Positions 48,020 through 58,158 of a stretch of 64,000 nt of DNA are shown here, in pieces. This DNA comes from Pseudomonadota bacterium (GTDB lineage: Bacteria; Pseudomonadota; Alphaproteobacteria; Rhizobiales; Xanthobacteraceae): positions 35,090 through 99,089 of the forward strand of contig JAEXYA010000069.1 of the NCBI GenBank assembly GCA_023451825.1, read 5' to 3'. The notes under the pieces were generated by a model, which did not search any database, was not told the origin of the DNA, and saw only the letters and a list, made by a program, of their open reading frames with translations. A program made the translations under genes and the position numbers. Every line of letters begins with the position of its first letter. The first letter of the stretch is position 1.

Positions 48020-48790
48020 TTACCGTTTTCGGTTGATGAAATCGCCCATCAGCTTCTGCGGCTCGCCGGTGAGGTACGCCTCGCCGAACACCCCGACGCT
48101 GAGGTCCATCGACTCCTTCAGCGGCAGCTCTTCCCATTGACGCATCATCGCTTTTTGCGACCGCAGCGCTTCCGGCGCGCATTCGAGCAGGGCTTCGACG
48201 AGCTTCTCCACCTCGGCATCGAGCGCGCCTTCCGCAGCGACGACATCGACGAGGCCCCAGTTCAGCGCCGTCGGTGCATCCACGGTCGCGGCCGTCATGA
48301 TCAGCCAGCGCGCGCGGCTCCAGCCGATCAGGCGCGGCAGTAGCGCCGCCTGGATCACCGAGGGAATGCCGACCTTGACCTCGGGCATGGCGAATTTCGC
48401 ATCATGCGCGGCCACGCGAAAATCGCAGGCGGCCGCGAATTCCAGCCCGCCGCCGAGGCTCCAGCCGGGAATGCGCGCGATCACCGGGGCAGGGAAGAGC
48501 CGCGGTGCATCGCACAGCGCGCGCAGGCCGGAGATGAACGTCTCTGCCGATTTCTGGTCGAGCGTCGCCATCTCCTTGATGTCGGCGCCGCCGATCATGC
48601 TCTTCTCGCTTTGGCCGGCGATGATCAGCACCCGGATGTCGCGATCGGCGGCGAGGGCCTCGATACCTTCGCGGACGTGATTGATCACCGTCGTGTTGAG
48701 AATGTTGAGCGATCCCGCATTGCAGATCGTCAGGCGGACGACACCGCGGGAATCGCGGTCGATGCCGCAATGCGGATTGAGCATGTGCAT
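48020..48790 (-). CDS. Enoyl-CoA hydratase/isomerase (crotonase) family protein
   Basis: 256 residues. The CoA/oxyanion motifs SMIGGADIKEM and IPGWSLGGGLEFAAACDFRV are present, and the position of the second catalytic Glu is AMPEVKVGIPS. It would hydrate or isomerise an enoyl-CoA. ATG 48790 (GAGGAAATCCC upstream) is preferred to 48844. It is divergent from a TetR regulator with a palindromic site between, so it is probably that regulator's target. Confidence 0.88.
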   Translation of the reverse strand: MHMLNPHCGIDRDSRGVVRLTICNAGSLNILNTTVINHVREGIEALAADRDIRVLIIAGQSEKSMIGGADIKEMATLDQKSAETFISGLRALCDAPRLFPAPVIARIPGWSLGGGLEFAAACDFRVAAHDAKFAMPEVKVGIPSVIQAALLPRLIGWSRARWLIMTAATVDAPTALNWGLVDVVAAEGALDAEVEKLVEALLECAPEALRSQKAMMRQWEELPLKESMDLSVGVFGEAYLTGEPQKLMGDFINRKR

Positions 48791-48903
48791 GGGATTTCCT
48801 CGTCTTTTACAGCTATTCTTGGAGTACTCAGGTTCCGCGACCACCGGGTAAAGTCAAGCGCGCCGGATGGGACGCGTTGCGCGCGCCGCGCAGAGCTATT
48901 AGT

Positions 48904-48917
48904 ATGATCGGCATCAT
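48904..48917. promoter_or_regulatory. Inverted repeat ATGAT-CGGC-ATCAT before the TetR gene
   Basis: A 14-bp dyad 20 bases before the TetR start and about 113 bases before the divergent crotonase gene; candidate autoregulatory operator. Confidence 0.5.
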
Positions 48918-48936
48918 CTTTTTCGGCGGAATGGAC

Positions 48937-49563
48937 ATGCGTTACTCCAAAGAGCACAAGGCCGAGACCCATGCGCGCATCGTCAAGAAGGCGTCGGTGC
49001 GGCTGCGCGAGCGCGGCGCCCATGGCATCGGCGTTGCCGACCTGATGAAGGAGGCCGGCCTGACACATGGCGGCTTCTATGCGCATTTCGACTCGCGCGA
49101 GGCGCTGGTGGTCGAGGCCTTCGACTATGCGATGGACCGCTCCATGGCACGCCGCCGCCAGCAGATCGCGGATCTCGCGCCGGAGGCGCGGCTGCCTCAT
49201 CTCGTCGATACTTACCTGTCGCCGCAGCACCGCGACAATCCCGGCCATGGCTGCGCCATGCCGGCGCTTGGGGCCGAGATCGCGCGCGAAAGCCCGAAGA
49301 CGCGGCGGGCTTTTGCCGCCAAACTCGATGCCATGATCGAGATGATGGCGGAGCAGTTTCCCGGCGATCCCGCAGCCGCGCGAAAGCAGGCGATCGCGAC
49401 GCTTGCCACCATGATGGGCGGCATCCTGATGGCGCGCATCGCCGGCTCCGGCGAGGCGTCCGACGAATTCCTCAAGGTCGGTCGCGACACCGTGCTGGAA
49501 CGTGCTGCGGCGCAACCCGCGGCGAAGCGTGCTGTTGCGAAAAAGGCAGTGAAGAAGGCCTAG
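48937..49563 (+). CDS. TetR/AcrR-family transcriptional regulator
   Basis: 208 residues. HTH segment: HARIVKKASVRLRERGAHGI then VADLMKEAGLTHGGFYAHFD. The ligand domain has DNPGHGCAMPALGAEIARES, as in the TetR_C33/NemR-like group. An unusual lysine/alanine-rich tail (PAAKRAVAKKAVKKA) resembles histone-H1-like DNA-binding tails of some alphaproteobacteria. ATG 48931 or 48937 may be used; neither has a strong site. Likely controls itself and the divergent crotonase gene. Confidence 0.88.
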   Translation: MRYSKEHKAETHARIVKKASVRLRERGAHGIGVADLMKEAGLTHGGFYAHFDSREALVVEAFDYAMDRSMARRRQQIADLAPEARLPHLVDTYLSPQHRDNPGHGCAMPALGAEIARESPKTRRAFAAKLDAMIEMMAEQFPGDPAAARKQAIATLATMMGGILMARIAGSGEASDEFLKVGRDTVLERAAAQPAAKRAVAKKAVKKA

Positions 49564-49611
49564 ACATCACCAGTCTGAGAGGGCAGAGCGACGCGGAGAG
49601 CGCGTGGCCTG

Positions 49612-49756
49612 CATGGTTCGAGACGCCCGCTTCCGCCTTCGCTCTACGAGCTTCGGCGGACAAGTCGCGGGCTCCTCACCATGAGGGTCTTCTACAGCGC
49701 CACACTCTTCCCTCATCCTGAGGAGCGGCCTTCTTGGGCCGCGTCTCGAAGGATGG
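49612..49756. repeat. Composite copy of the CTTCGAGACGC/CTCAGGATGAGG repeats
   Basis: A CATGGTTCGAGACGCCCGC...GGGCTCCTCACCATGAGGG unit followed by CCCTCATCCTGAGGAGCGGC...GCGTCTCGAAGGATGG. It fills most of the gap 49564-49928; the last 170 bases before the next gene have no other clear feature. Confidence 0.8.
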
Positions 49757-49928
49757 CCACGTGCGCCGCTGCCTGCCAGACACATTGTCGCGGCAATGAC
49801 ATTGGTCAGGATTCCGGCCTCCGTCGATGGCTTGCATTTTCGCAAAACCGTTGCGCATTCGAGGCCTTTCCAAAGCCGGAAAAGCCTGATCAACATCCCC
49901 TCCAAATTGGCTCCCCATGGAGGAACGC

Positions 49929-51425
<1,497 letters not shown>

Positions 51426-51434
51426 CGACAAAAT

Positions 51435-51527
51435 CCGTCATTGCGAGGAGCGGAGCGACGAAGCAATCCAGGAGCCACTAGCAAGAACTGGATTGCTTCG
51501 TCGCCAAGAGGCTCCTCGCAATGACGA
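51435..51527. repeat. Intergenic palindromic repeat, GTCATTGCGAGGAGCG family
   Basis: CCGTCATTGCGAGGAGCGGA mirrored by GAGGCTCCTCGCAATGACG, lying between mmsA and the acyl-CoA dehydrogenase and possibly affecting relative mRNA levels within the block. Confidence 0.88.
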
Positions 51528-51561
51528 CGGGATTTATCGTCAATCAACAAAGAAGGGCGTC

Positions 51562-52707
51562 ATGCAATTCGCTCTCGATGAGGAACAAACCGCTGTCCGC
51601 GACATGGCGCGCGCTTTCGCCGCCGAGAAGATCGCGCCCTTCGCGCTGAAGTGGGACGAGGACAAGCATTTCCCGAAAGACGTAATGCGCGCCGCCGCCG
51701 AACTCGGCATGGGCGGCATCTATATCCGTGACGATGTCGGCGGCTCCGCCATGACGCGTTTCGACGCCGCGCTGATCTTCGAGGCGCTGGCGACCGCATG
51801 CCCGACGACGTCGGCCTTCATCTCCATCCACAACATGGCGTCGTGGATGATCGATTCTTACGGCAGCGACACGCAGCGCCAAAAATGGCTACCGCGTCTC
51901 TGCACCATGGAGCTGCTGGCGAGCTATTGCCTCACCGAACCGGGCTCGGGCTCCGACGCTGCCGCGCTGCGCACCAAGGCCGTGATCGATGGCGACCACT
52001 ATGTGCTGAACGGCCAGAAGCAGTTCATCTCCGGCGCCGGTGACACCGATATCTATGTCGTCATGGTGCGCACAGGCGGAGAGGGCGCCGGCGGCGTTTC
52101 CACGCTGGTGGTGGACAAGGACACGCCCGGTCTCTCCTTCGGCGCCAATGAACGCAAGATGGGCTGGAATGCGCAGCCGACCCGCGCGGTCATCTTCGAG
52201 AATGCGCGCGTACCCGTCGCCAATCGTCTTGGCACTGAAGGCATCGGCTTCAAGATCGCCATGGCTGGCCTCGATGGCGGCCGCCTCAACATCGCCGCGT
52301 GCTCGCTCGGAGGCGCGCAGTCGGCGCTCGACAAGTCGCTCGCTTACATGAAAGAGCGAAAAGCTTTCGGTAAAAAACTCGACGAATTCCAGGCGCTGCA
52401 ATTCCGCGTCGCCGATATGGCCACCGAACTGGAAGCCGCGCGCACCTTCCTCTGGCGCGCCGCCGCCGCGCTGGATCGCAAGGATGCGGATGCCAGCATG
52501 CTTTGCGCCATGGCAAAACGCTTCGGCACCGATGTCGGCTTCAAGGTCGCCAATGAGGCGCTGCAGCTCCATGGCGGTTACGGCTATCTTGCGGAATACG
52601 GCGTCGAGAAAATCGTGCGCGATCTGCGCGTGCATCAGATCCTCGAAGGCACCAACGAAATCATGCGGCTGATCGTGTCGCGCAAACTGATCGAGGGTGC
52701 ACGATGA
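51562..52707 (+). CDS. Acyl-CoA dehydrogenase, isobutyryl-CoA dehydrogenase-like
   Basis: 381 residues. FAD-dependent alpha,beta-dehydrogenation of a short branched acyl-CoA (isobutyryl to methacrylyl-CoA) is the best fit. Motifs: ASYCLTEPGSGSDAAALRTK, GERKAFGKKL-type KERKAFGKKLDEFQ, ALQLHGGYGYLAEYGVEKIV and the catalytic base Glu362 in LEGTNEIMR. ATG 51562 (AGAAGGGCGTC before it) is chosen over an open frame to 51493 that reads through the repeat. Overlaps the next gene by four bases. Context with HIBYL-CoA hydrolase and HIBADH supports the isobutyryl assignment. Confidence 0.88.
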   Translation: MQFALDEEQTAVRDMARAFAAEKIAPFALKWDEDKHFPKDVMRAAAELGMGGIYIRDDVGGSAMTRFDAALIFEALATACPTTSAFISIHNMASWMIDSYGSDTQRQKWLPRLCTMELLASYCLTEPGSGSDAAALRTKAVIDGDHYVLNGQKQFISGAGDTDIYVVMVRTGGEGAGGVSTLVVDKDTPGLSFGANERKMGWNAQPTRAVIFENARVPVANRLGTEGIGFKIAMAGLDGGRLNIAACSLGGAQSALDKSLAYMKERKAFGKKLDEFQALQFRVADMATELEAARTFLWRAAAALDRKDADASMLCAMAKRFGTDVGFKVANEALQLHGGYGYLAEYGVEKIVRDLRVHQILEGTNEIMRLIVSRKLIEGAR

Positions 52708-53768
52708 GCGACGGCGTTGTTGAGGGCGATCTCATCGCCCGCAAGGAAGGCGCGGCCGGCATTTTGCGGCTGAACCGGCCGAAAGCATTGAACGCGCTGA
52801 CGCTGGAAATGACCCGCGAGATCGTCACGGCACTCGACAGTTTCGAGGCCGATCCCTCCGTCGCCGTCATCATCCTCGAAGGCGCCGGCGAGCGCGGGCT
52901 CTGCGCCGGCGGCGATATCCGCGGCCTCTATGAGAGCGCGAAGGTGAAGGGCGATCTCGGAAAAGTCTTCTGGCGCGAGGAGTACATCCTCAATGCGCGC
53001 ATCGGAAAATTTCCAAAACCTTATGTCGCTTACATGGACGGCTTCGTGATGGGCGGCGGCGTTGGTCTCGCCGGCCATGCCAGCCATCGCATCGTCACCG
53101 AGAAAACGAAAATGGCGATGCCGGAAGTGAGCCTCGGCTTCTTCCCCGATGTCGGCGGCACCTGGCTGTTGTCCCGCGCGCCCGGCGAACTCGGCACCTA
53201 TTTCGGTCTCACCGGCCAGAATGCCAATGGCGCCGATGCGCTGGCCGCCCGCATGGCCGACGTGCTGATCGACACCGCCAACTGGCCTGCGCTGCGCGAG
53301 GTGCTGACCAAGCTCGCGCCGGGCGCTGATGCAGCCGCAGTCATGGCCAAGCTCAAGAGCTTTTCCGCGCCCGACCAGACCGGCCCCGTCACCGCACAAC
53401 GCGCGCTGATCGATCGCGCTTTTGCCCACGACAGCGTCGAGGAGATCGTCGCGGCGCTGGAGCAGGATGGTTCGGATTTCGCGCAAGCGACGCTGAAGGC
53501 CATCGCCGACAAGTCGCCGCGCGGCTTGAAGGTGACGCTGAAACTGCTGCGTCTGGCGCGCGCATCGTGTTCGCTCGAAGAATGCCTGTCGCGCGAATAT
53601 CTCGCGGCGCTGGAAGTGTTTGACAGCGCCGATTTCGTCGAGGGCGTGCGGGCCGCGATCATCGACAAGGATCGCAATCCAAAATGGCAGCCGCCCGATC
53701 TTGCGGGCGTCACGCCGGAAATCGTGGCGCGCTATCTGGCGCCGCGCGACGTCGCGCTCACTTTCTGA
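52704..53768 (+). CDS. 3-hydroxyisobutyryl-CoA hydrolase (crotonase family)
   Basis: 354 residues, the length of HIBYL-CoA hydrolases and longer than hydratases. Crotonase motifs: GERGLCAGGDIRGLYE, GFVMGGGVGLAGHASHRIVT and AMPEVSLGFFPDVGGTWLL (Glu and Asp of the active site); the C-terminal part has SPRGLKVTLKLLRLARASC and FVEGVRAAIIDKDRNPKW, both typical. It releases 3-hydroxyisobutyrate from its CoA ester in valine breakdown. ATGA overlap with the dehydrogenase gene implies translational coupling. Confidence 0.92.
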   Translation: MSDGVVEGDLIARKEGAAGILRLNRPKALNALTLEMTREIVTALDSFEADPSVAVIILEGAGERGLCAGGDIRGLYESAKVKGDLGKVFWREEYILNARIGKFPKPYVAYMDGFVMGGGVGLAGHASHRIVTEKTKMAMPEVSLGFFPDVGGTWLLSRAPGELGTYFGLTGQNANGADALAARMADVLIDTANWPALREVLTKLAPGADAAAVMAKLKSFSAPDQTGPVTAQRALIDRAFAHDSVEEIVAALEQDGSDFAQATLKAIADKSPRGLKVTLKLLRLARASCSLEECLSREYLAALEVFDSADFVEGVRAAIIDKDRNPKWQPPDLAGVTPEIVARYLAPRDVALTF

Positions 53769-53833
53769 ACGAAAGTCGGATTCCCCTGACGGGGCCGGCA
53801 TTCGATAACAAACAAAACAGACGAGGGCAGGAT

Positions 53834-54718
53834 ATGACCAGCATTGCATTTATCGGTCTCGGCAATATGGGTGGCCCGATGGCGGCCAACCTGGTCAAGG
53901 CCGGCCACAAGGTGACGGGCTTCGATCTCGTCGAAGCCTCCCGCGCGCAGGCCAAGGCCGATGGCGTGACCATCGCCGCCACTGCTGTCGATGCCGTGAA
54001 AGGTGCGGAAGTCATCATCACCATGCTGCCCGCCGGCAAGCATGTGGTGTCGGTCTGGGGCGAGGTGATCCCCGCCGCCGCCAAGGGAGCGCTGATGATC
54101 GACTGCTCGACCATCGATGTGGAAAGCGCCCGCAAGGCCCATGGGCTCGCAGCCGCGCAGCAGCTTCCCTCCGTCGATGCACCCGTCTCCGGCGGCACCG
54201 GCGGCGCCAAGGGCGCGACGCTGACCTTCATGGCGGGCGGCGCTGAGCCAGCCTTTACTGCGGCAAAACCGATCCTCGAAGCCATGGGCAAGAAGATCGT
54301 CCATTGCGGCGATGCCGGTGCGGGGCAGGCGGCCAAGATCTGCAACAACATGATCCTCGGCATTTCGATGATCGGCGTCAGCGAAGCTTTTGTGCTCGCC
54401 GAAAAGCTGGGCTTGTCGCATCAGGCGCTGTTCGATGTGGCATCCACCTCGTCGGGCCAGTGCTGGTCGCTGACCACTTATTGTCCGGTGCCGGGCCCGG
54501 TGCCGACGTCACCGTCGAACAACGACTACAAGCCCGGCTTCGCCGCTGCGCTGATGCTGAAGGATCTGAAGCTCTCGCAGGAAGCCGCCAAGGCCGCCGG
54601 CGCGCAGACGCCGCTTGGGGCGCATGCCGAGAGCATCTACGAGACGTTTGACAAGGACGGGCAGGGCGGTGTCGATTTCTCGGGGATCGTGAATCACCTG
54701 CGAAAGCTGGCGAAGTAA
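53834..54718 (+). CDS. mmsB: 3-hydroxyisobutyrate dehydrogenase
   Basis: 294 residues. NAD-binding IAFIGLGNMGGPMAANLVKA, substrate-binding DAPVSGGTGGAKGATLTFMA GG, catalytic Lys168 in GAGQAAKICNNM, and the C-terminal KDLKLSQEAAKAAGAQTPLG are all diagnostic of the beta-hydroxyacid dehydrogenase family, HIBADH branch. It oxidises 3-hydroxyisobutyrate to methylmalonate semialdehyde, the substrate of MmsA encoded upstream. GAGGGCAGGAT precedes ATG 53834. It is the fourth gene of the block and is followed by a repeat. Confidence 0.95.
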   Translation: MTSIAFIGLGNMGGPMAANLVKAGHKVTGFDLVEASRAQAKADGVTIAATAVDAVKGAEVIITMLPAGKHVVSVWGEVIPAAAKGALMIDCSTIDVESARKAHGLAAAQQLPSVDAPVSGGTGGAKGATLTFMAGGAEPAFTAAKPILEAMGKKIVHCGDAGAGQAAKICNNMILGISMIGVSEAFVLAEKLGLSHQALFDVASTSSGQCWSLTTYCPVPGPVPTSPSNNDYKPGFAAALMLKDLKLSQEAAKAAGAQTPLGAHAESIYETFDKDGQGGVDFSGIVNHLRKLAK

Positions 54719-54726
54719 CACTCGAT

Positions 54727-54830
54727 CCTCATGGTGAGGAGTGCGCTTGCGCGCGTATCGAACCATGATGTGCGGAGCTCCTCGCCATCCTTCGAGACGC
54801 CGCGCTTTGCGCGGCTCCTCAGGATGAGGG
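54727..54830. repeat. Intergenic palindromic repeat, GGTGAGGAG...CTCAGGATGAGG family
   Basis: CCTCATGGTGAGGAGTGCGC through TCGAACCATG, then CCATCCTTCGAGACGCCGCG through GGCTCCTCAGGATGAGG. Separates mmsB from the acyl-CoA synthetase. Confidence 0.9.
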
Positions 54831-54871
54831 CGGAGTGTAGAGCGACAAAAAACAAAACAAGGTGAGGAAGC

Positions 54872-56584
54872 ATGACCACGTTCAAGCAGGCCCGCGCCTT
54901 TCTCCTCGAACACCGGACCGACTACGACAAAGCGGTCGTCGGCTTCCAATGGCCTGATCCCATCGACTTCAACTGGGCCATCGACTGGTTCGATACCGAA
55001 CTCGCAAGCGATCCCGTCAGCCGGGATCACACGGCACTCTGGATCGTCGATGCCGCCACCGGCAATGAAACAAAGCTCACCTTCGCCGATCTGTCGCGCC
55101 GCTCCGACCAGGTGGCCAACTTCCTGCGCGCACAGGGGCTGAAGCGCGGCGATCATCTGCTCCTGCTGCTCGGCAATGTCGTGCCGCTATGGGAAACCAT
55201 GCTGGCGGCGATCAAGCTCGGCGTCGTGATCATCCCCGCAACAACGCTTCTCACGCCGGACGAATTGCAGGACCGCCTCGATCGCGGCAAGGCGAAACTT
55301 GTGATCGCGGCCGAGGATCAGGTGGCGAAATTCAGCAGCCTGAAGACTGCCGGCGTCGGGCAGATTGTGGTCAGCGCCACCAAGCCGCATGACGGCTGGC
55401 TCGCCTTCGAGACATCGGCAGAGTCGCCCGACACCTTCACGCCGGATGGCCCGACCAAAGCCGAAGACCCGATGCTGCTCTATTTCACCTCGGGCACCAC
55501 AGCAAAACCAAAACTCGTGCGGCACAGCCAGCGCAGCTATCCCGTCGGCGGGCTCTCCACCATGTACTGGATCGGCCTGCAGCCCGGCGACATCCATCTC
55601 AACATTTCCTCGCCCGGCTGGGCCAAGCATGCGTGGTCGTGCTTCTTTGCGCCGTGGAATGCCGGCGCCACCGTGTTCGTGGTCAACCAGCCGCGCTTCG
55701 ATGCCAAGAGCCTGCTCGCCACCATCGCCCGCTGCGGCGTCACCACGCTGTGCGCGCCGCCGACGGTGTGGCGGCTGTTCATCCAGGAGAAGCTCGCGGA
55801 CACAAAAGTGTCGCTGCGCGAGGTCTGCGGCGCCGGCGAACCGCTGAATCCCGAAGTGATCGAGCAGGTGCAGTCCGCCTGGGGCCTCACCATCCGCGAT
55901 GGCTACGGCCAGACCGAAACCACGGCACTCGCCGGCAATTCGCCGGGGCAAAAGGTGAAGGTCGGCTCCATGGGCCGTCCGCTGCCCGGCTACACCGTTC
56001 GCGTGATCGATGCCGACGGCCAGCCCGCGAAGGAGGGCGAGGTGGGCCTCGTGCTCGGCGCCGATCGCCCCGCCGGCCTGATGCAGGGCTACCAGGCCGA
56101 TGACGGCAGCGTCACCGGTGCCAGCGGCGACATCTATCGCAGCGGCGATGTCGTCTTCGTCGATGACGACGGCTATCTCACTTTCGTCGGCCGCGCCGAT
56201 GACGTGTTCAAGTCCTCGGATTATCGCATCTCGCCGTTCGAACTGGAGAGCATCCTGATTGAGCACGACGCCGTGGCCGAAGCCGCCATTGTGCCGAGCC
56301 CGGATCCAATCCGTCTCGCGATCCCTAAAGCCTATGTGCTGCTGGTCGGCAGCGCCAAGCCCGATGCCGAGACGGCGCTGTCGATCTATACGCATCTGCA
56401 GGAGCGGCTCGCGCCGTTCAAGCGCATCCGCCGTATCGAGTTCGTCACCGAACTGCCGAAGACGATTTCCGGCAAGATTCGCCGCGTCCATCTGCGCCGT
56501 CTCGAACACGAGAACGACCGCAGCGATTCCCTCCGCGGCATCGAATTCAAGGAAGAGGATTTCCCGCAATTGCGCGGTGGCTAG
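54872..56584 (+). CDS. Acyl-CoA synthetase (acetyl-CoA-synthetase-like AMP-forming ligase)
   Basis: 570 residues. N-terminal FNWAIDWFDTELASDP is typical of medium-chain/benzoate-type ligases; the ATP loop is LLYFTSGTTAKPKLVRHSQR, followed by DGYGQTETTALAGN, SGDVVFVDDDGYLTFVGRAD DVFKSSDYRIS, and the catalytic Lys in TISGKIRRVHLR. GGTGAGGAAGC before ATG is a good site. With MaoC and SDR genes just after it, it probably activates a short or branched fatty acid for beta-oxidation. The substrate is inferred only from context. Confidence 0.9.
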   Translation: MTTFKQARAFLLEHRTDYDKAVVGFQWPDPIDFNWAIDWFDTELASDPVSRDHTALWIVDAATGNETKLTFADLSRRSDQVANFLRAQGLKRGDHLLLLLGNVVPLWETMLAAIKLGVVIIPATTLLTPDELQDRLDRGKAKLVIAAEDQVAKFSSLKTAGVGQIVVSATKPHDGWLAFETSAESPDTFTPDGPTKAEDPMLLYFTSGTTAKPKLVRHSQRSYPVGGLSTMYWIGLQPGDIHLNISSPGWAKHAWSCFFAPWNAGATVFVVNQPRFDAKSLLATIARCGVTTLCAPPTVWRLFIQEKLADTKVSLREVCGAGEPLNPEVIEQVQSAWGLTIRDGYGQTETTALAGNSPGQKVKVGSMGRPLPGYTVRVIDADGQPAKEGEVGLVLGADRPAGLMQGYQADDGSVTGASGDIYRSGDVVFVDDDGYLTFVGRADDVFKSSDYRISPFELESILIEHDAVAEAAIVPSPDPIRLAIPKAYVLLVGSAKPDAETALSIYTHLQERLAPFKRIRRIEFVTELPKTISGKIRRVHLRRLEHENDRSDSLRGIEFKEEDFPQLRGG

Positions 56585-56670
56585 GCCAAAAGGCGCACGG
56601 CGAGGGGCTTGGCATCGCCGCCCGCTTGGTGAATTCTGCGCGCGCAAACAATAAGGGAATACCGTAAACG

Positions 56671-57123
56671 ATGATCTCGCGTGAAGCCTATATGGCCATG
56701 GTCGGCAAGGAAGTCGGCGTCTCCGAATGGCACCTGGTCGATCAGGCCCGCATCGATGCCTTTGCCGCCGCCACCGAGGATCACCAATTCATCCATGTCG
56801 ATCTCGCCCGTGCGCGCGAGACGCCGTTCGGCACCACCATTGCGCATGGTTTCCTCACCATGTCGCTGCTGTCGGTGTTCTCCTATGAGGCGCTGCCGAA
56901 GCTGGCCGATGTCGCCATGGGCGTCAATTACGGCACTGACAAGATCCGCTTCATCTCGCCGGTGAAGGCCGGCTCGCGCCTGCGCGGCCGTTTCGTCCTC
57001 ACCGAGGCGACGCTGCGCAAGCCGAATGAACTTTTCACCCGCACATCGGCCACCGTCGAGATCGACGGCGAGGACAAGCCGGCGCTGGTCGCCGATTGGC
57101 TCGGCCTCGTCTATTTCAAATAA
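56671..57123 (+). CDS. MaoC-family (R)-specific enoyl-CoA hydratase
   Basis: 150 residues, one hotdog domain. The catalytic hydratase-2 motif is present as ATEDHQFIHVDLARARETPF (Asp and His) followed by GTTIAHGFLTMSLLSVFSYE. It would hydrate a trans-2-enoyl-CoA. The C-terminus ends 10 bases before the SDR start, with a shared TAAGGAGCC in the stop/ribosome site, so MaoC and SDR are surely one operon; together they could perform the hydration and oxidation steps as in the multifunctional HSD17B4 enzyme. Confidence 0.9.
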   Translation: MISREAYMAMVGKEVGVSEWHLVDQARIDAFAAATEDHQFIHVDLARARETPFGTTIAHGFLTMSLLSVFSYEALPKLADVAMGVNYGTDKIRFISPVKAGSRLRGRFVLTEATLRKPNELFTRTSATVEIDGEDKPALVADWLGLVYFK

Positions 57124-57133
57124 GGAGCCTCTC

Positions 57134-58051
57134 ATGACCATTCGCTTTGACGGCCGCGTGGCCATCGTCACCGGCGCCGGCAATGGCCTCGGCCGCGCCC
57201 ATGCGCTGGGCCTCGCAAAACTCGGCGCAAAAGTCGTCGTCAATGATTTTGGCGGCGCGCGCGACGGCACCGGCGGCTCGTTGACGGCTGCGGACACCGT
57301 GGTCGAGGAAATCCGTAGCCTGGGCGGCACGGCCATGGCCGATGGCGCCGACGTCTCGAATTTCGAGCAGGTCACCGCGATGGTGGAGAAGGCCACCAAG
57401 GACTGGGGCAGCGTCGACGTGCTGTGCGCCAATGCCGGCATTTTGCGCGACAAATCCTTCGGCAAGATGGAAGTCGCCGATTTCCAGAAGGTGCTGGACG
57501 TGCATCTGGTCGGCACCTTCTATTGCTGCAAGGCCGTGTGGGACGGCATGCGCGCGCGCAATTACGGGCGCATCGTGCTCACCACCTCGTCCTCCGGCCT
57601 CTATGGCAATTTCGGCCAGGCCAATTACGGCGCCGCCAAGACCGGCATGGTCGGCCTGATGAATGTGCTGGCGGAAGAGGGCCGCAAGACCGACATCCGC
57701 GTCAACATCGTCTCGCCCACCGCGGCCACGCGCATGACGGAAGAACTGCTGCCGCCCGAGGCGCTGAAGCTGATGAAGCCCGAAGCGATCACGCCGGCAG
57801 TGGAATACATGCTGAGCGAGAGCGCGCCGACCAAGACCATCATGGGCGCCGGAGCTGGTTCGTTTGCCGTGATCCGCATCCTCGAAAGCGAGGGCGTCAA
57901 TTTCCCCGAAGACCAGTGGAATGTGGATACGGTCGCCGCGAATTTCGCCGCTATCAGCGACATGTCCAATGCCCGCGTGCTCGATGGCGCCTTCCATCAG
58001 ACGCAGAAATATGTCGAGCAGGCCGCGAAGCGGCTCGGCGTCAAGATGTGA
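57134..58051 (+). CDS. SDR family dehydrogenase, HSD17B4-like 3-hydroxyacyl-CoA dehydrogenase
   Basis: 305 residues. NAD-binding AIVTGAGNGLGRAHALGLAK and VVNDFGGARDGTGGS, NAGILRDKSFGKM, catalytic Ser in TTSSSGLYGNFGQANYGAAK with the Tyr-Lys pair. The NDFGG and LRDKSF wording is specific for the peroxisomal multifunctional enzyme 2-type SDRs. The 57134 start has AAGGAGCCTCTC; an open extension upstream overlaps the MaoC gene and is rejected. The extra C-terminal 60 residues beyond the SDR core are typical of this branch. Confidence 0.92.
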   Translation: MTIRFDGRVAIVTGAGNGLGRAHALGLAKLGAKVVVNDFGGARDGTGGSLTAADTVVEEIRSLGGTAMADGADVSNFEQVTAMVEKATKDWGSVDVLCANAGILRDKSFGKMEVADFQKVLDVHLVGTFYCCKAVWDGMRARNYGRIVLTTSSSGLYGNFGQANYGAAKTGMVGLMNVLAEEGRKTDIRVNIVSPTAATRMTEELLPPEALKLMKPEAITPAVEYMLSESAPTKTIMGAGAGSFAVIRILESEGVNFPEDQWNVDTVAANFAAISDMSNARVLDGAFHQTQKYVEQAAKRLGVKM

Positions 58052-58060
58052 CGCCTGGTC

Positions 58061-58143
58061 TGTAGGGTGGGCAAAGCGCAGCGTGCCCACCATCAAGTGC
58101 CGAGCGGGTGTTGGTGGGCACGCTTCGCTTTGCCCACCCTACA
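58061..58143. repeat. Intergenic palindromic repeat, GTAGGGTGGGCAAAGCG family
   Basis: TGTAGGGTGGGCAAAGCGCA mirrored by CTTCGCTTTGCCCACCCTACA. Almost the same as 39161-39241, 19 kb away. Confidence 0.92.
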
Positions 58144-58158
58144 TGCTACGCCGCTTCC

